Assembly: GCA_003538625.1 (NCBI GenBank) | Contig: DPRR01000016.1 | Location: 1 to 64,000 of the forward strand | Source of the DNA: Ignavibacteriales bacterium | GTDB lineage: Bacteria; Bacteroidota; Ignavibacteria; Ignavibacteriales; Ignavibacteriaceae | Direction: 5' to 3' | DNA: 64,000 bases | In this document: positions 42,030 to 51,820 of the stretch, piece by piece | How the letters are laid out: the number at the start of each line of letters is the position of its first letter | Numbering within the stretch: position 1 is the stretch's first letter | The notes under the pieces: generated by a model | The model's database searches: none | Told to the model about the DNA's origin: nothing | Seen by the model: only the letters and a program-made list of their open reading frames with translations | Made by a program: the position numbers and the translations under genes

Positions 42030-43427
42030 ATGGAATACAGAATTGAAAAAGATACAATGGGTGAAATTAAAGTACCTGCAGATAAATACTGGGGTGCACA
42101 AACCCAAAGATCAAAAGAAAATTTTATAATTGGCGGGGATAAAATGCCTTTTGAAATTATCAGGGCATTCGGAATCCTGAAAAAAGCTGCTGCTCTAACT
42201 AACGCTGAATTAGGTGTTCTGCCAAAAGAAAAAGCAGAAATAATTTGTCAGGTTTGTGATGAAATAATTGAAGGAAAATTAGAAGAGCATTTTCCGCTGG
42301 TTGTATGGCAAACGGGTTCCGGTACACAATCTAACATGAACGTAAATGAAGTAATAGCTAACCGTGCTCACGTATTATTGGGCGGAAAACTTGGAGAAGG
42401 AAAACATTTTATCCATCCAAATGATGATGTTAATAAATCTCAATCTTCAAACGATACTTTTCCAACTGCAATGCATATTGCTGCTTGTGATATAATAACA
42501 CACAGAACTATTCCGGGAGTTACCAAGCTGCTTAATACCTTAAAAAAGAAGGCTGTGGAATTCGAAAATATTATTAAAATAGGCAGAACTCATTTAATGG
42601 ATGCAACTCCACTGACTCTCGGGCAGGAATTTTCAGGATTTGCTGCAATTGTAGAACATGGATTAAGAGCAATAAGATACTCAACAGTGCATCTGCATGA
42701 AATAGCTTTGGGAGGAACTGCAGTTGGAACTGGTTTAAACACACCTAAAGGATTTGATGTTTTAGTGGCAAAAAAAATAGCTGAACTTTCTCCCGGTTGC
42801 CCGTTTGTTACAGCTCAAAATAAGTTTGAAGCACTTTCAGCACATAGTTCTATAATTGAAATTTCAGGGGCACTTAAGCTTTTAGCAACAGGACTTACAA
42901 AAATTGCAAATGACATACGGTTCTATGCTTCAGGTCCCAGATCCGGTATCGGTGAATTAATACTTCCCGCAAATGAACCCGGTTCATCAATTATGCCCGG
43001 TAAAGTTAATCCAACGCAGAATGAAGCATTAACACAGGTTTGTACGCAGGTTGTTGGTAATGATATTACAATTACAATGGCAGGAATGCAGGGACATTTT
43101 CAGTTGAATGTTTTTAAGCCAGTTATGATACTTAATCTTTTAAACTCAGCAAAATTATTAGGAGATGCATGCGTTTCTTTTAATGATAATTGTGCTGTTG
43201 GCATCGAACCAAACCTTGAAAGAATTAAGTTTAATCTTGATAATTCTTTAATGCTGGTAACTGCTCTAAATCCGGTAATTGGTTATGATAATGCGGCAAA
43301 GGTTGCCAAAAAAGCGTACAATGAAAATAAAACTCTTAAAGAGGCAGCTCTAGAATTAGGATTATTGACCGCAGAAAAATTTGATGAGGTAGTGCAGCCG
43401 GAAAAAATGATTGGACCCAATAAATAA
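42030..43427 (+). CDS. fumC: Class II fumarate hydratase
   Basis: A TCA-cycle enzyme interconverting fumarate and malate without an iron-sulfur cluster. The superfamily motifs are TGSGTQSNMNVNEV, NDTFPTAMHIAA, the catalytic GRTHLMDATPLTLGQEF and the SS-loop GSSIMPGKVNPTQNE near residue 321. The 465-residue length and the TGSGTQSNMN motif fit FumC; aspartate ammonia-lyase is the main alternative. A strong terminator follows. Confidence 0.93.
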   Translation: MEYRIEKDTMGEIKVPADKYWGAQTQRSKENFIIGGDKMPFEIIRAFGILKKAAALTNAELGVLPKEKAEIICQVCDEIIEGKLEEHFPLVVWQTGSGTQSNMNVNEVIANRAHVLLGGKLGEGKHFIHPNDDVNKSQSSNDTFPTAMHIAACDIITHRTIPGVTKLLNTLKKKAVEFENIIKIGRTHLMDATPLTLGQEFSGFAAIVEHGLRAIRYSTVHLHEIALGGTAVGTGLNTPKGFDVLVAKKIAELSPGCPFVTAQNKFEALSAHSSIIEISGALKLLATGLTKIANDIRFYASGPRSGIGELILPANEPGSSIMPGKVNPTQNEALTQVCTQVVGNDITITMAGMQGHFQLNVFKPVMILNLLNSAKLLGDACVSFNDNCAVGIEPNLERIKFNLDNSLMLVTALNPVIGYDNAAKVAKKAYNENKTLKEAALELGLLTAEKFDEVVQPEKMIGPNK

Positions 43428-43450
43428 GTTAATTGTTTATTTAAAATTAA

Positions 43451-43479
43451 AAACGGCAGTTGATTAACTGCCGTTTTTT
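43451..43479 (+). terminator. Rho-independent terminator after fumC
   Basis: AAACGGCAGTT (43451-43461), loop GATT, AACTGCCGTTT (43466-43476) and a T-run. It may also serve the convergent gene that ends at 43497. Confidence 0.92.
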
Positions 43480-43496
43480 ATTGAAGCTTAATGCTG

Positions 43497-43922
43497 CTAC
43501 TTTGGAATAATTTCAATCAGTGCGCTGGCAACTGTTCTGTCATTATCATCAAGCAAAAAAACTCTATAAAATCCGGGTTCCTCAAATTTCAAATCGCTAT
43601 CTGAATTTTTTGCGAAATAAACATAACTCATATCACGGTCGATTGAATAATCAAACTTTTTATAAAACTCAAACTTACCATTTCGTCCGTTCAATTTATC
43701 AAATTGAATATGTACATCTTCTAAATCTAATGGATTATCTGCTTTTACCATTACAGTTAAATAACCGGTTGTAAATCGATCACTTACTCCAATTTCACCC
43801 TTGTTGGCATCGTACTTTTCGCAGAAGTATAATACCGGTTCAGACTGTGCAAATACGGATGTTAATAATCCCGGTAAAAAAAATACTGAAAACACAAAGA
43901 CGGACAAAAAATTTTTTTTCAT
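43497..43922 (-). CDS. Small exported protein of unknown function
   Basis: A 141-residue protein with signal MKKNFLSVFVFSVFFLPGLLTSVFAQ. The mature part looks like one beta-sandwich: VLYFCEKYDANKGEIGVSDRFTTGYLTVMVKA and PGFYRVFLLDDNDRTVASALIEI. I do not recognise the family. It converges on fumC with a shared terminator between the two. A periplasmic or surface location is likely. Confidence 0.65.
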   Translation of the reverse strand: MKKNFLSVFVFSVFFLPGLLTSVFAQSEPVLYFCEKYDANKGEIGVSDRFTTGYLTVMVKADNPLDLEDVHIQFDKLNGRNGKFEFYKKFDYSIDRDMSYVYFAKNSDSDLKFEEPGFYRVFLLDDNDRTVASALIEIIPK

Positions 43923-44065
43923 ACAATTGCCTTATTTAAATTGATGAGTAACATACTTCTATAAAAGAGTATTAAGTAGAGGTTTAAGGTTTATTTTAGG
44001 GTATAAATTATTGCATTATTGCCACAATAAATCATTATTTTTAATTTCAAAAATGAGGAATAAGT

Positions 44066-44785
44066 TTGGATAATTGGAATGGAATAGGTTCGCTTCTTAT
44101 TGCATGTCTTGAATTGCTTCTTCTTTTCAATTTATTGGTGTTCATTGAAAAGAATAAAATTAATAAAATTGCAATGGTAATGATCGCTTTGTTAGCAGCC
44201 TACCAATCCATGGAATTTTTAATGTGCCAGGTTGGATTGCAGGATTCATTCTATCCATATCTTGCTTTTGTTATTATCGGATTTCTGCCACCGTTAAATT
44301 TATTACTTGCTTTAACTCTTACAAATTATCAAAATCTAAATCGTAATGTGTTGATGATTTTTATTCCTGCAATAGCGTTTTCAATATACTATTTGTTCGT
44401 TATTCCAAAATTTGTTGTTGCAAAATGTGCAGTTCTTTATGCAAGTTATCATTATCCGCTGGGAGATCTGTTTGGTGCTTTTTATTATTTACCAATATTA
44501 ATCTCTATAGTACTGCTAATAAAATTTATCAAAAAAGAGGCAGACAAAAAGAAAAAAATAATTGCTAAAGTTTTATTGTTTGGAGCAATATTTATTAGCC
44601 TTCCTTCATTACTTGGTTTTAGCTTAATCATCACCTCAAATAATTATTCAATTATTTCTTCAATTGAAAGTATCATGTGTAAATTTGCATTTATCTATGC
44701 AGTATGTCTAAGTTTTGTATGTTTATATAATTCACCTTTTAACGATGAACGAAATTATTTTAAATATTTATTTAATAATAAATAA
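44066..44785 (+). CDS. Seven-helix membrane protein (sensor-like module)
   Basis: A 239-residue protein with about seven hydrophobic segments and little else, resembling the 7TM sensing module found at the N-terminus of some kinases (HisKA_7TM type), but with no output domain. The TTG start at 44066 has GAGGAA upstream at normal spacing. Its end overlaps the next gene, which starts in a different frame at about 44745. The function is unknown; a truncated or stand-alone receptor is possible. Confidence 0.6.
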   Translation: MDNWNGIGSLLIACLELLLLFNLLVFIEKNKINKIAMVMIALLAAYQSMEFLMCQVGLQDSFYPYLAFVIIGFLPPLNLLLALTLTNYQNLNRNVLMIFIPAIAFSIYYLFVIPKFVVAKCAVLYASYHYPLGDLFGAFYYLPILISIVLLIKFIKKEADKKKKIIAKVLLFGAIFISLPSLLGFSLIITSNNYSIISSIESIMCKFAFIYAVCLSFVCLYNSPFNDERNYFKYLFNNK

Positions 44786-45074
44786 CGGATTGGTAGGAGA
44801 ATTCAGAGTTGTTTCCTATGAAATGGAAGGCGGCGACGACAGGAAAATAGATTTTCTAAAATCGCATGCAAAGGAAGATTATCCCAGAGCAATAATATTT
44901 GATTCACCTTCTGATGAGAACGGAAAATTTATGAGTTATGCTAAATTTCACAAACTTGAAAAACGTGGTATGCATTTTCAATTGTTTGAAGAAATTTTCC
45001 AGCGATACGGTACTCCGGAAAATCCACTTATTTGTGTTACACCAGTTGTGGATGGTGAAATTTACTCCCAATAA
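44745..45074 (+). CDS. Hypothetical protein overlapping the 7TM gene
   Basis: A protein of up to 109 residues; the conserved-looking part is GLVGEFRVVSYEMEGGDDRK to LICVTPVVDGEIYSQ. ATG 44745 would overlap the previous gene by 41 bases; the ATG at 44823 (MEGGDDRKID) avoids the overlap but loses a likely strand. No ribosome binding site is clear. I do not recognise the family. It lies 18 bases before the glycosidase gene and may be translated with it. Confidence 0.5.
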   Translation: MNEIILNIYLIINNGLVGEFRVVSYEMEGGDDRKIDFLKSHAKEDYPRAIIFDSPSDENGKFMSYAKFHKLEKRGMHFQLFEEIFQRYGTPENPLICVTPVVDGEIYSQ

Positions 45075-45092
45075 AATTTTAGCAGCAGGTTT

Positions 45093-47183
45093 ATGATGAA
45101 AAACTTTTTTATAAAATCGATAATAATAGTAATTACAATAACATTTACAGGAAGTGCATTGTACATCTCAGATAAATCAAAATTACAGTTGAAAAGTAAA
45201 ACTGAGTTTCAGTTAAAACAGGATGAACTGGATAAGTTTTACTCGGATAAAAAGCTTGGTTCATTTGTCGAATCCGGTAAAACATATTTTAGATTGTTTA
45301 CACCAAATGCGGAAAAAGTTTCGCTGGTTATCTTTAATCGTGTTGATGATCAAAACGGAAAAGAATATGAAATGACCCGCGATGAAAATGCTGTTTGGGA
45401 AACTTCTTTAGATGGCGAACTTTATGGTAAGTATTATGGATTTAATGTTAAGCACAAAAACAAAGAAGCGGTGCTTTGTCTTGATCCTTACGCCAAAGCA
45501 GTAGCGAGTTACAATACATATTTCACTCCGCGTAAAGGAATAGTTGTGAAAGAAGATAATTATAACTGGCAGAATGATAATTGGATTCAAAGAGATTGGC
45601 GCGATTTAATTATTTACGAAATGCACGTTCGTGATATGACTGAACATCAATCTTCCGGAGTTAAAGAAAGAGGGACTTATCAGGGGCTAATTGAAAAAGG
45701 TAAAACAGGCGGCATTGATTATATCAAAAATCTTGGAGTAAATACTATTGAATTACTACCATCACAAGAGTTTGCCAATATTGAAATTCCTTTTAAAGAT
45801 ACATTGCGTGGAAAGTTTAACACCTGGAATCCATACGAAAGAAATCATTGGGGATATATGACAGCCGCATTTTTTGCACCCGAATCATATTATTCAGAAA
45901 ATATTCGTGAACTTGAATTTAATAAATGGAGCGGTGCTAACGCTAAGGCAGTTAACGATTTTAAAGATATGGTAAAAGCATTCCATAAAGAAAATATTGC
46001 AGTGATGATGGATGTTGTGTACAATCATCTTTCTGAATATGAATTTGGAAACTTAAAAGAAATTGACAGAGAATATTATTTTAGATTAAATCCTGATGGA
46101 AGTTATTGTGCCGTTAGCGGATGCGGCAATGATTTAAAAACAGAACGTCCGATGATGCGCAGATTAATTGTTGAAAGCATTTTATACTGGATGAAAGAAT
46201 ATCATGTTGATGGTTTTAGATTTGATTTAGGAAAGTTACTTGACTGGGAAACAATTGAAACAATTATTTATGAAGCAAAAAAAATAAATCCCGAGGTTGT
46301 TTTTGTTTGTGAACCCTGGGGCGGCGGTTATGATCCTGCAGGATTTTCGTTAAGAGGTTGGGGTTCATGGAATGATCAAATAAGAAACGGAATAAAAGGT
46401 GAAAATCCAAATGACGGACACGGTTGGATTTTTGGAAATTGGTATGGAAATAATTCACTCAAAAGAATTAAAAGTTATGTTACCGGAACTCTTACAAAAG
46501 ATTCACTTGGATTATTTCAAAAAACTGATCATTCAGTAAATTATCTTGAATCCCACGATGGTCTTACTTTGGGAGATTTTATTAGAATTGGTCTTGGCGA
46601 TGTTAAACCTGATGAGATAATTAAAGATGTTGATAAAAATGCTCAGCTAACTCCAACACAGTTAAAACTTAATAAACTGGGTGCACTGTTTTTATTTACA
46701 TCGCGTGGAATTACAATGATACACAGCGGACAGGAATTTGCAAGAAGCAAAGTTCTTCCGTTAACAAATCAAAATGATCCGCATCGCGGAATGATTGATC
46801 ATAATTCATATGATAAAGACAATGAAGTAAATTATATTAATTATAATCATGCAAAAATGAATCAGGATTTGTGGAATTATTATAAAGGATTAATAGAACT
46901 TAGAAAAGAATTTCAATCGTTTAGAAGAGCTGATTATGAGGAAGTAAAATTTTTATCTGTCCGGGATAATGATTTTGCACTTGGTTATGAATTAAAACAT
47001 GACGATGAGGATTTTGTTGTTTTGTTTAACGCTAATCCAATTAAAGAAGTTGTGTTTGATCTGCCAAAAGGGCATTGGGATGTTTTAGTTAATCCTGACA
47101 GATCAGGAATAAAAGCAATTGAAAAAGTTAGCGGAAAAATAAAAATAGAACCATCGACCGGATATGTTCTTAAGAAGAAGTGA
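45093..47183 (+). CDS. Exported GH13 pullulanase/isoamylase-type glycosidase
   Basis: A 696-residue enzyme that should cut alpha-1,6 links in pullulan, starch or glycogen. It has a signal-like N-terminus (FFIKSIIIVITITFTGSALYI), a CBM48-like domain (about 55-150: FVESGKTYFRLFTPNAEKVSLVIF), and the GH13 barrel. Conserved regions are DVVYNH (307-312), DGFRFDLGK with the nucleophile Asp378, CEPWGGGYD with the acid Glu407, and ESHDGLTLGD near 490. The overall order fits type I pullulanase (GH13_14). It is probably periplasmic or surface-exposed. Confidence 0.87.
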   Translation: MMKNFFIKSIIIVITITFTGSALYISDKSKLQLKSKTEFQLKQDELDKFYSDKKLGSFVESGKTYFRLFTPNAEKVSLVIFNRVDDQNGKEYEMTRDENAVWETSLDGELYGKYYGFNVKHKNKEAVLCLDPYAKAVASYNTYFTPRKGIVVKEDNYNWQNDNWIQRDWRDLIIYEMHVRDMTEHQSSGVKERGTYQGLIEKGKTGGIDYIKNLGVNTIELLPSQEFANIEIPFKDTLRGKFNTWNPYERNHWGYMTAAFFAPESYYSENIRELEFNKWSGANAKAVNDFKDMVKAFHKENIAVMMDVVYNHLSEYEFGNLKEIDREYYFRLNPDGSYCAVSGCGNDLKTERPMMRRLIVESILYWMKEYHVDGFRFDLGKLLDWETIETIIYEAKKINPEVVFVCEPWGGGYDPAGFSLRGWGSWNDQIRNGIKGENPNDGHGWIFGNWYGNNSLKRIKSYVTGTLTKDSLGLFQKTDHSVNYLESHDGLTLGDFIRIGLGDVKPDEIIKDVDKNAQLTPTQLKLNKLGALFLFTSRGITMIHSGQEFARSKVLPLTNQNDPHRGMIDHNSYDKDNEVNYINYNHAKMNQDLWNYYKGLIELRKEFQSFRRADYEEVKFLSVRDNDFALGYELKHDDEDFVVLFNANPIKEVVFDLPKGHWDVLVNPDRSGIKAIEKVSGKIKIEPSTGYVLKKK

Positions 47184-47237
47184 TATTTTAAAAAACCTTA
47201 TAGATAAAAAGTTTGAGGAATCTAAAAAGATCAAAAT

Positions 47238-50200
47238 CTAATCTCCACTTAAACCTTTTTGAAGTGATTTTTCTATTGCAAGTTTGAAGCTGCCGATATT
47301 AACCGGTTTTTGAAAAACAAATTCAATTCCGAGCTGTGTATAATCATTTATAACCGCGCGATCGATATCACTGCTTAAAACTATTACAGGTGGTTTACCA
47401 TTTATATCCATCTTTTTTAACTCGATAACAAATTCATAACCATTCATAACAGGCATGGCATGATCAGTAATTACAAGTGCGGGCGGTGATGAAAGAATTT
47501 TTTGAATTGCTTCTTTTCCATCTGACGCAACCTCAACATCATACTCCGGAGTAATATTTTTTAAAATTTTAGAATAAAGCAGCCTGTCAGTTTTGTTATC
47601 ATCAACAATAAGAATATTGGAAGAGGCGATTGGTAATGTAAAGATAAATTCAGTTCCCTTGCCGTATTCACTTTCAACAGATATAGTTCCGCCGTGTTTC
47701 TCTATAATTTCTTTAACTAGTGATAATCCTAAACCGCTTCCTTTTTCACCTGCAGTTCCTTCAGATGTGAATTTAGCGTCCACACTAAAAAGTTTTGATA
47801 AGTCATCAGCCTTAATACCGACACCGGAATCCTTGACAATAAATTTTACAAAGCGGGAAGTTGTAACGGCTTCATTAGATATACTTATAAGTCCCTCTTT
47901 ATTAGTAAACTTAATCGCATTTGAAATCAAATTATTAAAAACCTGTGTGATTAAACTTTTATCAACAAAAAGAAAGAGTGAATGATTAATATTGGATACT
48001 ACTTCAATTCTTTTTTGTATTGCTGAACCTGAAAGTGCATTAATAGAATCAGTAACTATTTTTGCAATATCAATTTTTTGAGGTTCAAATTTTATTCGTC
48101 CTGTCTGTAATCTTGTCCAATCTAAAAGTGAATTAACAAGTGCAAGCATCGAACGCGATGATTCCTGAATATATTTAATGTACTGTTTACGTTCATCTTC
48201 AGTAAGTTCATCATCATTTGCAAGAAGATCAGCAAATCCTAAAATTGAGCTAAAAGGCGTACGCAAATCATGTGAAATAATTGAAATGAAACGGTCTTTT
48301 GTTTCATTTAACTTGATAAGATTTTGAGTAGATTTTTTCAATTCTTCTTCAGCACGTTTTCTGAAGGTAACATCGCTGACTAATCCAAATATCTTTTGAA
48401 TTCTTCCGGTACTTGATCTTACAAGATTAATTTTAGCTCTTACCCAAACAATGTTAGCCTGTTTATTAATTATCCTAAATTCAAACTCACCGGAAAGCTG
48501 AATACGGCTTTTCATAAGATTGATGAGCTTTGGTTTTATCAGAGCAAAATCACTTGGATGGATTGCTTTAAGAAATAATTTGGAATCAGTTAAAAATTCT
48601 GTTTGTGTGTAACCCGTTACCTTTTGAATTGAAGAAGTGCAGAAAATAGGTCTTAGTGCAAGCCCGATTCTTTCGAACGTAAAAAGAAAATCATCAATAT
48701 TTTCTGTGATGTTTCTATATTTTTCTTCTGATTCTCTTATTGCACGCTGAGTCCGGATTCTTTCCGTAACATCTCTTGCAATCATTACAACATAGTTTTT
48801 ATTTTCAGATTCAAAAGTTCCGATTGAAAGTTCAGTATGAATATTGCTTCCGTCTTTTTTCTTGCCAAGGAAATCAAATTTGGAAGGAATCTCTTTCTTT
48901 CTTTCAAGCAGTCTAAAATATTCAGCAAATTTAATTATGTCATCATTAGATGCTAACTCTATTAACTCTTTATTGATCAAGTCTTCAGTGCTGGTATATC
49001 CGAATATTTTTGCAAAGGAATTATTTGCTATAATAATTCTCCCTTCGCAGCCTAATGCAATTCCGTCAAGTGCTGAGTTTACAAGAGACAAATAAAGGTT
49101 AGTTTCAATAGGATTTGATTTTTGTTCCTCAGCTTCCGAAAGAAAACAACTGAAAAACTGGATACTGCCTTGATTGTCTTTTGATGTATGGAATGTGCAG
49201 TGGAACAAATTAGAATTTTTACCTTTATCGTTTAACGGCAAATCAATAGTCTTGATTTCGTCACCGTTAAAATTTTTAAAATCAAAATCATTGTTTTCCA
49301 AGAATGAAGGTTCAATTAAATCGTAAAAACTTTTAGAAAGTAATTCTTCCTCGTTGTAACCCAAAACTCTTTGAAATGTATTATTAATAAATAAAATTTG
49401 CCCGTCATTATCTATGTTACAGATCATCATCGGAACATTGGAACTTATATCCTGCAAACCCTTTAATGATAATTTTAAACCCTCTTCAAAATGAATTTTA
49501 TCCGAAATATCTAAGCTTTTTACAACAATTGTTTTTTGGTTTTCATCAAGAAAAGTAAAATAAGTCTCATAAGTTTTTTTCTCCCTGTTCTTATCAAAAT
49601 AGGTAAGTATTATTTTGTAAATATCCCTATCCAGTAATTTTGATCTGATTGAATCAAGAAAGCTATCTGATAATAAACTTACGACGTTTTGAGCAGTAGC
49701 GCCTATCGCTTCTTTTGCCGGTACTTCATAATGTTTCTCTGCACATTCATCCCAGTATTCAATTTTGTTGTCAATATTAATAACAAATACAGCTTCGGTA
49801 GATTTTTTAGTAATGGTGTGATAATATTCAAGTGTGCCAACATCTTTATATAAATTATCGATTTCCTTTTCTTGTGATGTAATATCTTTAAAGAATAAAT
49901 AAACAAAACTAATTTCTTTCCTAAAATTTTCTTGCGGAACAAATCGACATTCAAAAACCTTTTTGTTTCCTCTAACATCATAAGATACTTTTTCCGTAAC
50001 TACAATTCTGTTTTTCTTTGCGTATTCAAAATATTCTTTTATAATTCCTGAAGTATCTGAATCGAATAGACTGCCTACAGTTGCAGTTTGAATTAAATCT
50101 GATGAAACATTGATATAATGTAAAATGTTTTTCGAAAAGAATTGAATTCGTTCCAATCTATCTACAACCAGAAAAAAATCAGAGACATTATGAATTGCGT

Positions 50201-50603
50201 TTTCAATAAAATCATTTCTGATAGCTGCTTCTTTTTTTGTTTTGGCGAGAATCTTTAAATCCTCAATAATAATTAACCCGCCAATTATTTCATCACCATC
50301 AAAAATTGGTGCACCTTTTATAATAAGGTGTACTAAGCCGTTTGATTTGGTCTCAACAAAGTTTAGTTCTTTTTCGAAAGGAATACCGGATAAAATATCA
50401 TTTAGTTCGCTTGTAATTGTAAATTTTGGAAACAGTTCTTTCCCAAAAATACTTGAGCCCATTAAATTAGCAGGATGCTCGAATCCGTAAAGCAATTCCA
50501 GATCAGAAAAAGATTTGTTAGCATAATCTATTTCGCCATTCTTATTAAAAGTAAGAATAGCAATAGGAGCGCTATCAATTAGATTCAAAGTATTTGGTTC
50601 CAA
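47238..50603 (-). CDS. Large multi-PAS hybrid histidine kinase
   Basis: A 1121-residue cytosolic sensor kinase. About six PAS/PAC units occupy residues 1-760, for example GLIIIEDLK, FSCFLSEAEEQ, VVMIARDVTER and FGLVSDVTFR at their ends. The kinase core follows: ISIISHDLRTPFSSIL (H-box), NLISNAIKFTN (N-box), DSGVGIKADD and GEKGSGLGLSLVKEI. The C-terminal receiver has ILIVDDNKTDRLL and Asp in LVITDHAMP. There are no membrane helices, so the PAS domains probably read a cytosolic signal. No partner regulator is adjacent. Confidence 0.92.
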   Translation of the reverse strand: MEPNTLNLIDSAPIAILTFNKNGEIDYANKSFSDLELLYGFEHPANLMGSSIFGKELFPKFTITSELNDILSGIPFEKELNFVETKSNGLVHLIIKGAPIFDGDEIIGGLIIIEDLKILAKTKKEAAIRNDFIENAIHNVSDFFLVVDRLERIQFFSKNILHYINVSSDLIQTATVGSLFDSDTSGIIKEYFEYAKKNRIVVTEKVSYDVRGNKKVFECRFVPQENFRKEISFVYLFFKDITSQEKEIDNLYKDVGTLEYYHTITKKSTEAVFVINIDNKIEYWDECAEKHYEVPAKEAIGATAQNVVSLLSDSFLDSIRSKLLDRDIYKIILTYFDKNREKKTYETYFTFLDENQKTIVVKSLDISDKIHFEEGLKLSLKGLQDISSNVPMMICNIDNDGQILFINNTFQRVLGYNEEELLSKSFYDLIEPSFLENNDFDFKNFNGDEIKTIDLPLNDKGKNSNLFHCTFHTSKDNQGSIQFFSCFLSEAEEQKSNPIETNLYLSLVNSALDGIALGCEGRIIIANNSFAKIFGYTSTEDLINKELIELASNDDIIKFAEYFRLLERKKEIPSKFDFLGKKKDGSNIHTELSIGTFESENKNYVVMIARDVTERIRTQRAIRESEEKYRNITENIDDFLFTFERIGLALRPIFCTSSIQKVTGYTQTEFLTDSKLFLKAIHPSDFALIKPKLINLMKSRIQLSGEFEFRIINKQANIVWVRAKINLVRSSTGRIQKIFGLVSDVTFRKRAEEELKKSTQNLIKLNETKDRFISIISHDLRTPFSSILGFADLLANDDELTEDERKQYIKYIQESSRSMLALVNSLLDWTRLQTGRIKFEPQKIDIAKIVTDSINALSGSAIQKRIEVVSNINHSLFLFVDKSLITQVFNNLISNAIKFTNKEGLISISNEAVTTSRFVKFIVKDSGVGIKADDLSKLFSVDAKFTSEGTAGEKGSGLGLSLVKEIIEKHGGTISVESEYGKGTEFIFTLPIASSNILIVDDNKTDRLLYSKILKNITPEYDVEVASDGKEAIQKILSSPPALVITDHAMPVMNGYEFVIELKKMDINGKPPVIVLSSDIDRAVINDYTQLGIEFVFQKPVNIGSFKLAIEKSLQKGLSGD

Positions 50604-50922
50604 TTTCTAAATACCAATTATGGTTCAATAAATTTATTTATATCCCAAAACTTAATTTTAGTTAAACAAGATATATTTATTCCTGGTAAAAGGGTTCTTT
50701 GTTATAATAACTATAATGCCATATTACATTTACTTTTCATTTAAAATATTAACAATTCAAAAGATAAATAATACTCAAAAACGCTTAATATGTCTCGTTT
50801 TGAATAAATGTATTGTTATAAAGATTAAATCATAAAACTTAAAGTAAAAACGGATATGATTTTAGAAATATTAAATCCAATTATTCCCGCTTTTTATTTA
50901 AGTTTGCATATCACAAATTAAA
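50604..50922. other. Intergenic region between the hybrid kinase and MlaE genes
   Basis: An AT-rich stretch between divergent genes. I find no coding sequence, RNA gene or repeat in it. The MlaE gene has no clear ribosome binding site. Confidence 0.45.
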
Positions 50923-51705
50923 ATGTTTGTTTTGATTACAGCTGCATTTCAAAAACTTGGTAACCGGACTCTGGCTTTCCTTCAGGAATTCGGGCAGATT
51001 TCCAATCTATTTTTCGGCATTATTAAAAATTTTCCTCAAATACTTAAGAGTAAAAGACTTATACTTTTTCAAATGGAACACATCGGCGTTAATTCACTTC
51101 CACTTGTTCTTATTATTGCAATTTTTACAGGTGCAGTTTCTGCATGGCAGGCTGCCTATCAGTTAAAAGGGATTGCTCCATTATCTTTTCTAGGAGGTGC
51201 AACTACAAGGGCAATTATTACGGAACTTGGTCCAGTTTTAACGGGTATAGTAATAGCAGGCAGAGTTGGTGCTTCAATTGCTGCGGAACTTGGTACGATG
51301 AAAGTAACAGAACAAATCGATGCGCTTGAAACGATGGCAATAAGTCCTGTAAGATATTTAGCAATGCCGAGATTTTTAGCCGCAATAATTATGATGCCTA
51401 TACTTGTGATATTTGCTAATACAATTGCAGTTTTGGGTGCTTATTTGGTATCTAATTATTTTCTAGGAGTTTCATTTGCTGTATTCTTTAATTCGGTAAA
51501 CAGATTTTTTGATATCGGAGATTTACTTTCCGGTTTAGTTAAAACTATTTTCTTTGGTGGTGTTACCTCGCTTTTGGGCTGTCATATCGGTTTTAGAACC
51601 GAAGGAGGAGCTGAGGGCGTAGGTTTAGCAACAATCAGATCTTTTGTAATTTCTGCTGCATTAATTTTAATATTGGATTATGTTCTATGGATGCTAATCT
51701 TTTAG
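50923..51705 (+). CDS. mlaE: MlaE-family ABC permease
   Basis: A 260-residue inner-membrane permease with about six helices, the membrane part of lipid-transport systems that keep outer-membrane asymmetry or import lipids. Family motifs are HIGVNSLPLVLIIAIFTGAV, the ELGPVLTGIVIAGRVGASIAAELGTMKVTEQIDALETMAISPVRYL region in pieces, and GCHIGFRTEGGAEGVG near the end. The usual ATPase (MlaF) and substrate-binding (MlaD) genes do not follow. They may lie elsewhere in the genome. Confidence 0.9.
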   Translation: MFVLITAAFQKLGNRTLAFLQEFGQISNLFFGIIKNFPQILKSKRLILFQMEHIGVNSLPLVLIIAIFTGAVSAWQAAYQLKGIAPLSFLGGATTRAIITELGPVLTGIVIAGRVGASIAAELGTMKVTEQIDALETMAISPVRYLAMPRFLAAIIMMPILVIFANTIAVLGAYLVSNYFLGVSFAVFFNSVNRFFDIGDLLSGLVKTIFFGGVTSLLGCHIGFRTEGGAEGVGLATIRSFVISAALILILDYVLWMLIF

Positions 51706-51820
51706 AAGAGGAAATCTATTATTTACAATAATTTTAAATTGCTTATTTCTTAATAAAATATATATTACAAATTAAATAATTAAATTCTTGAAGGCCTTCA
51801 GCTAAAAGGAAGGAAATAAA

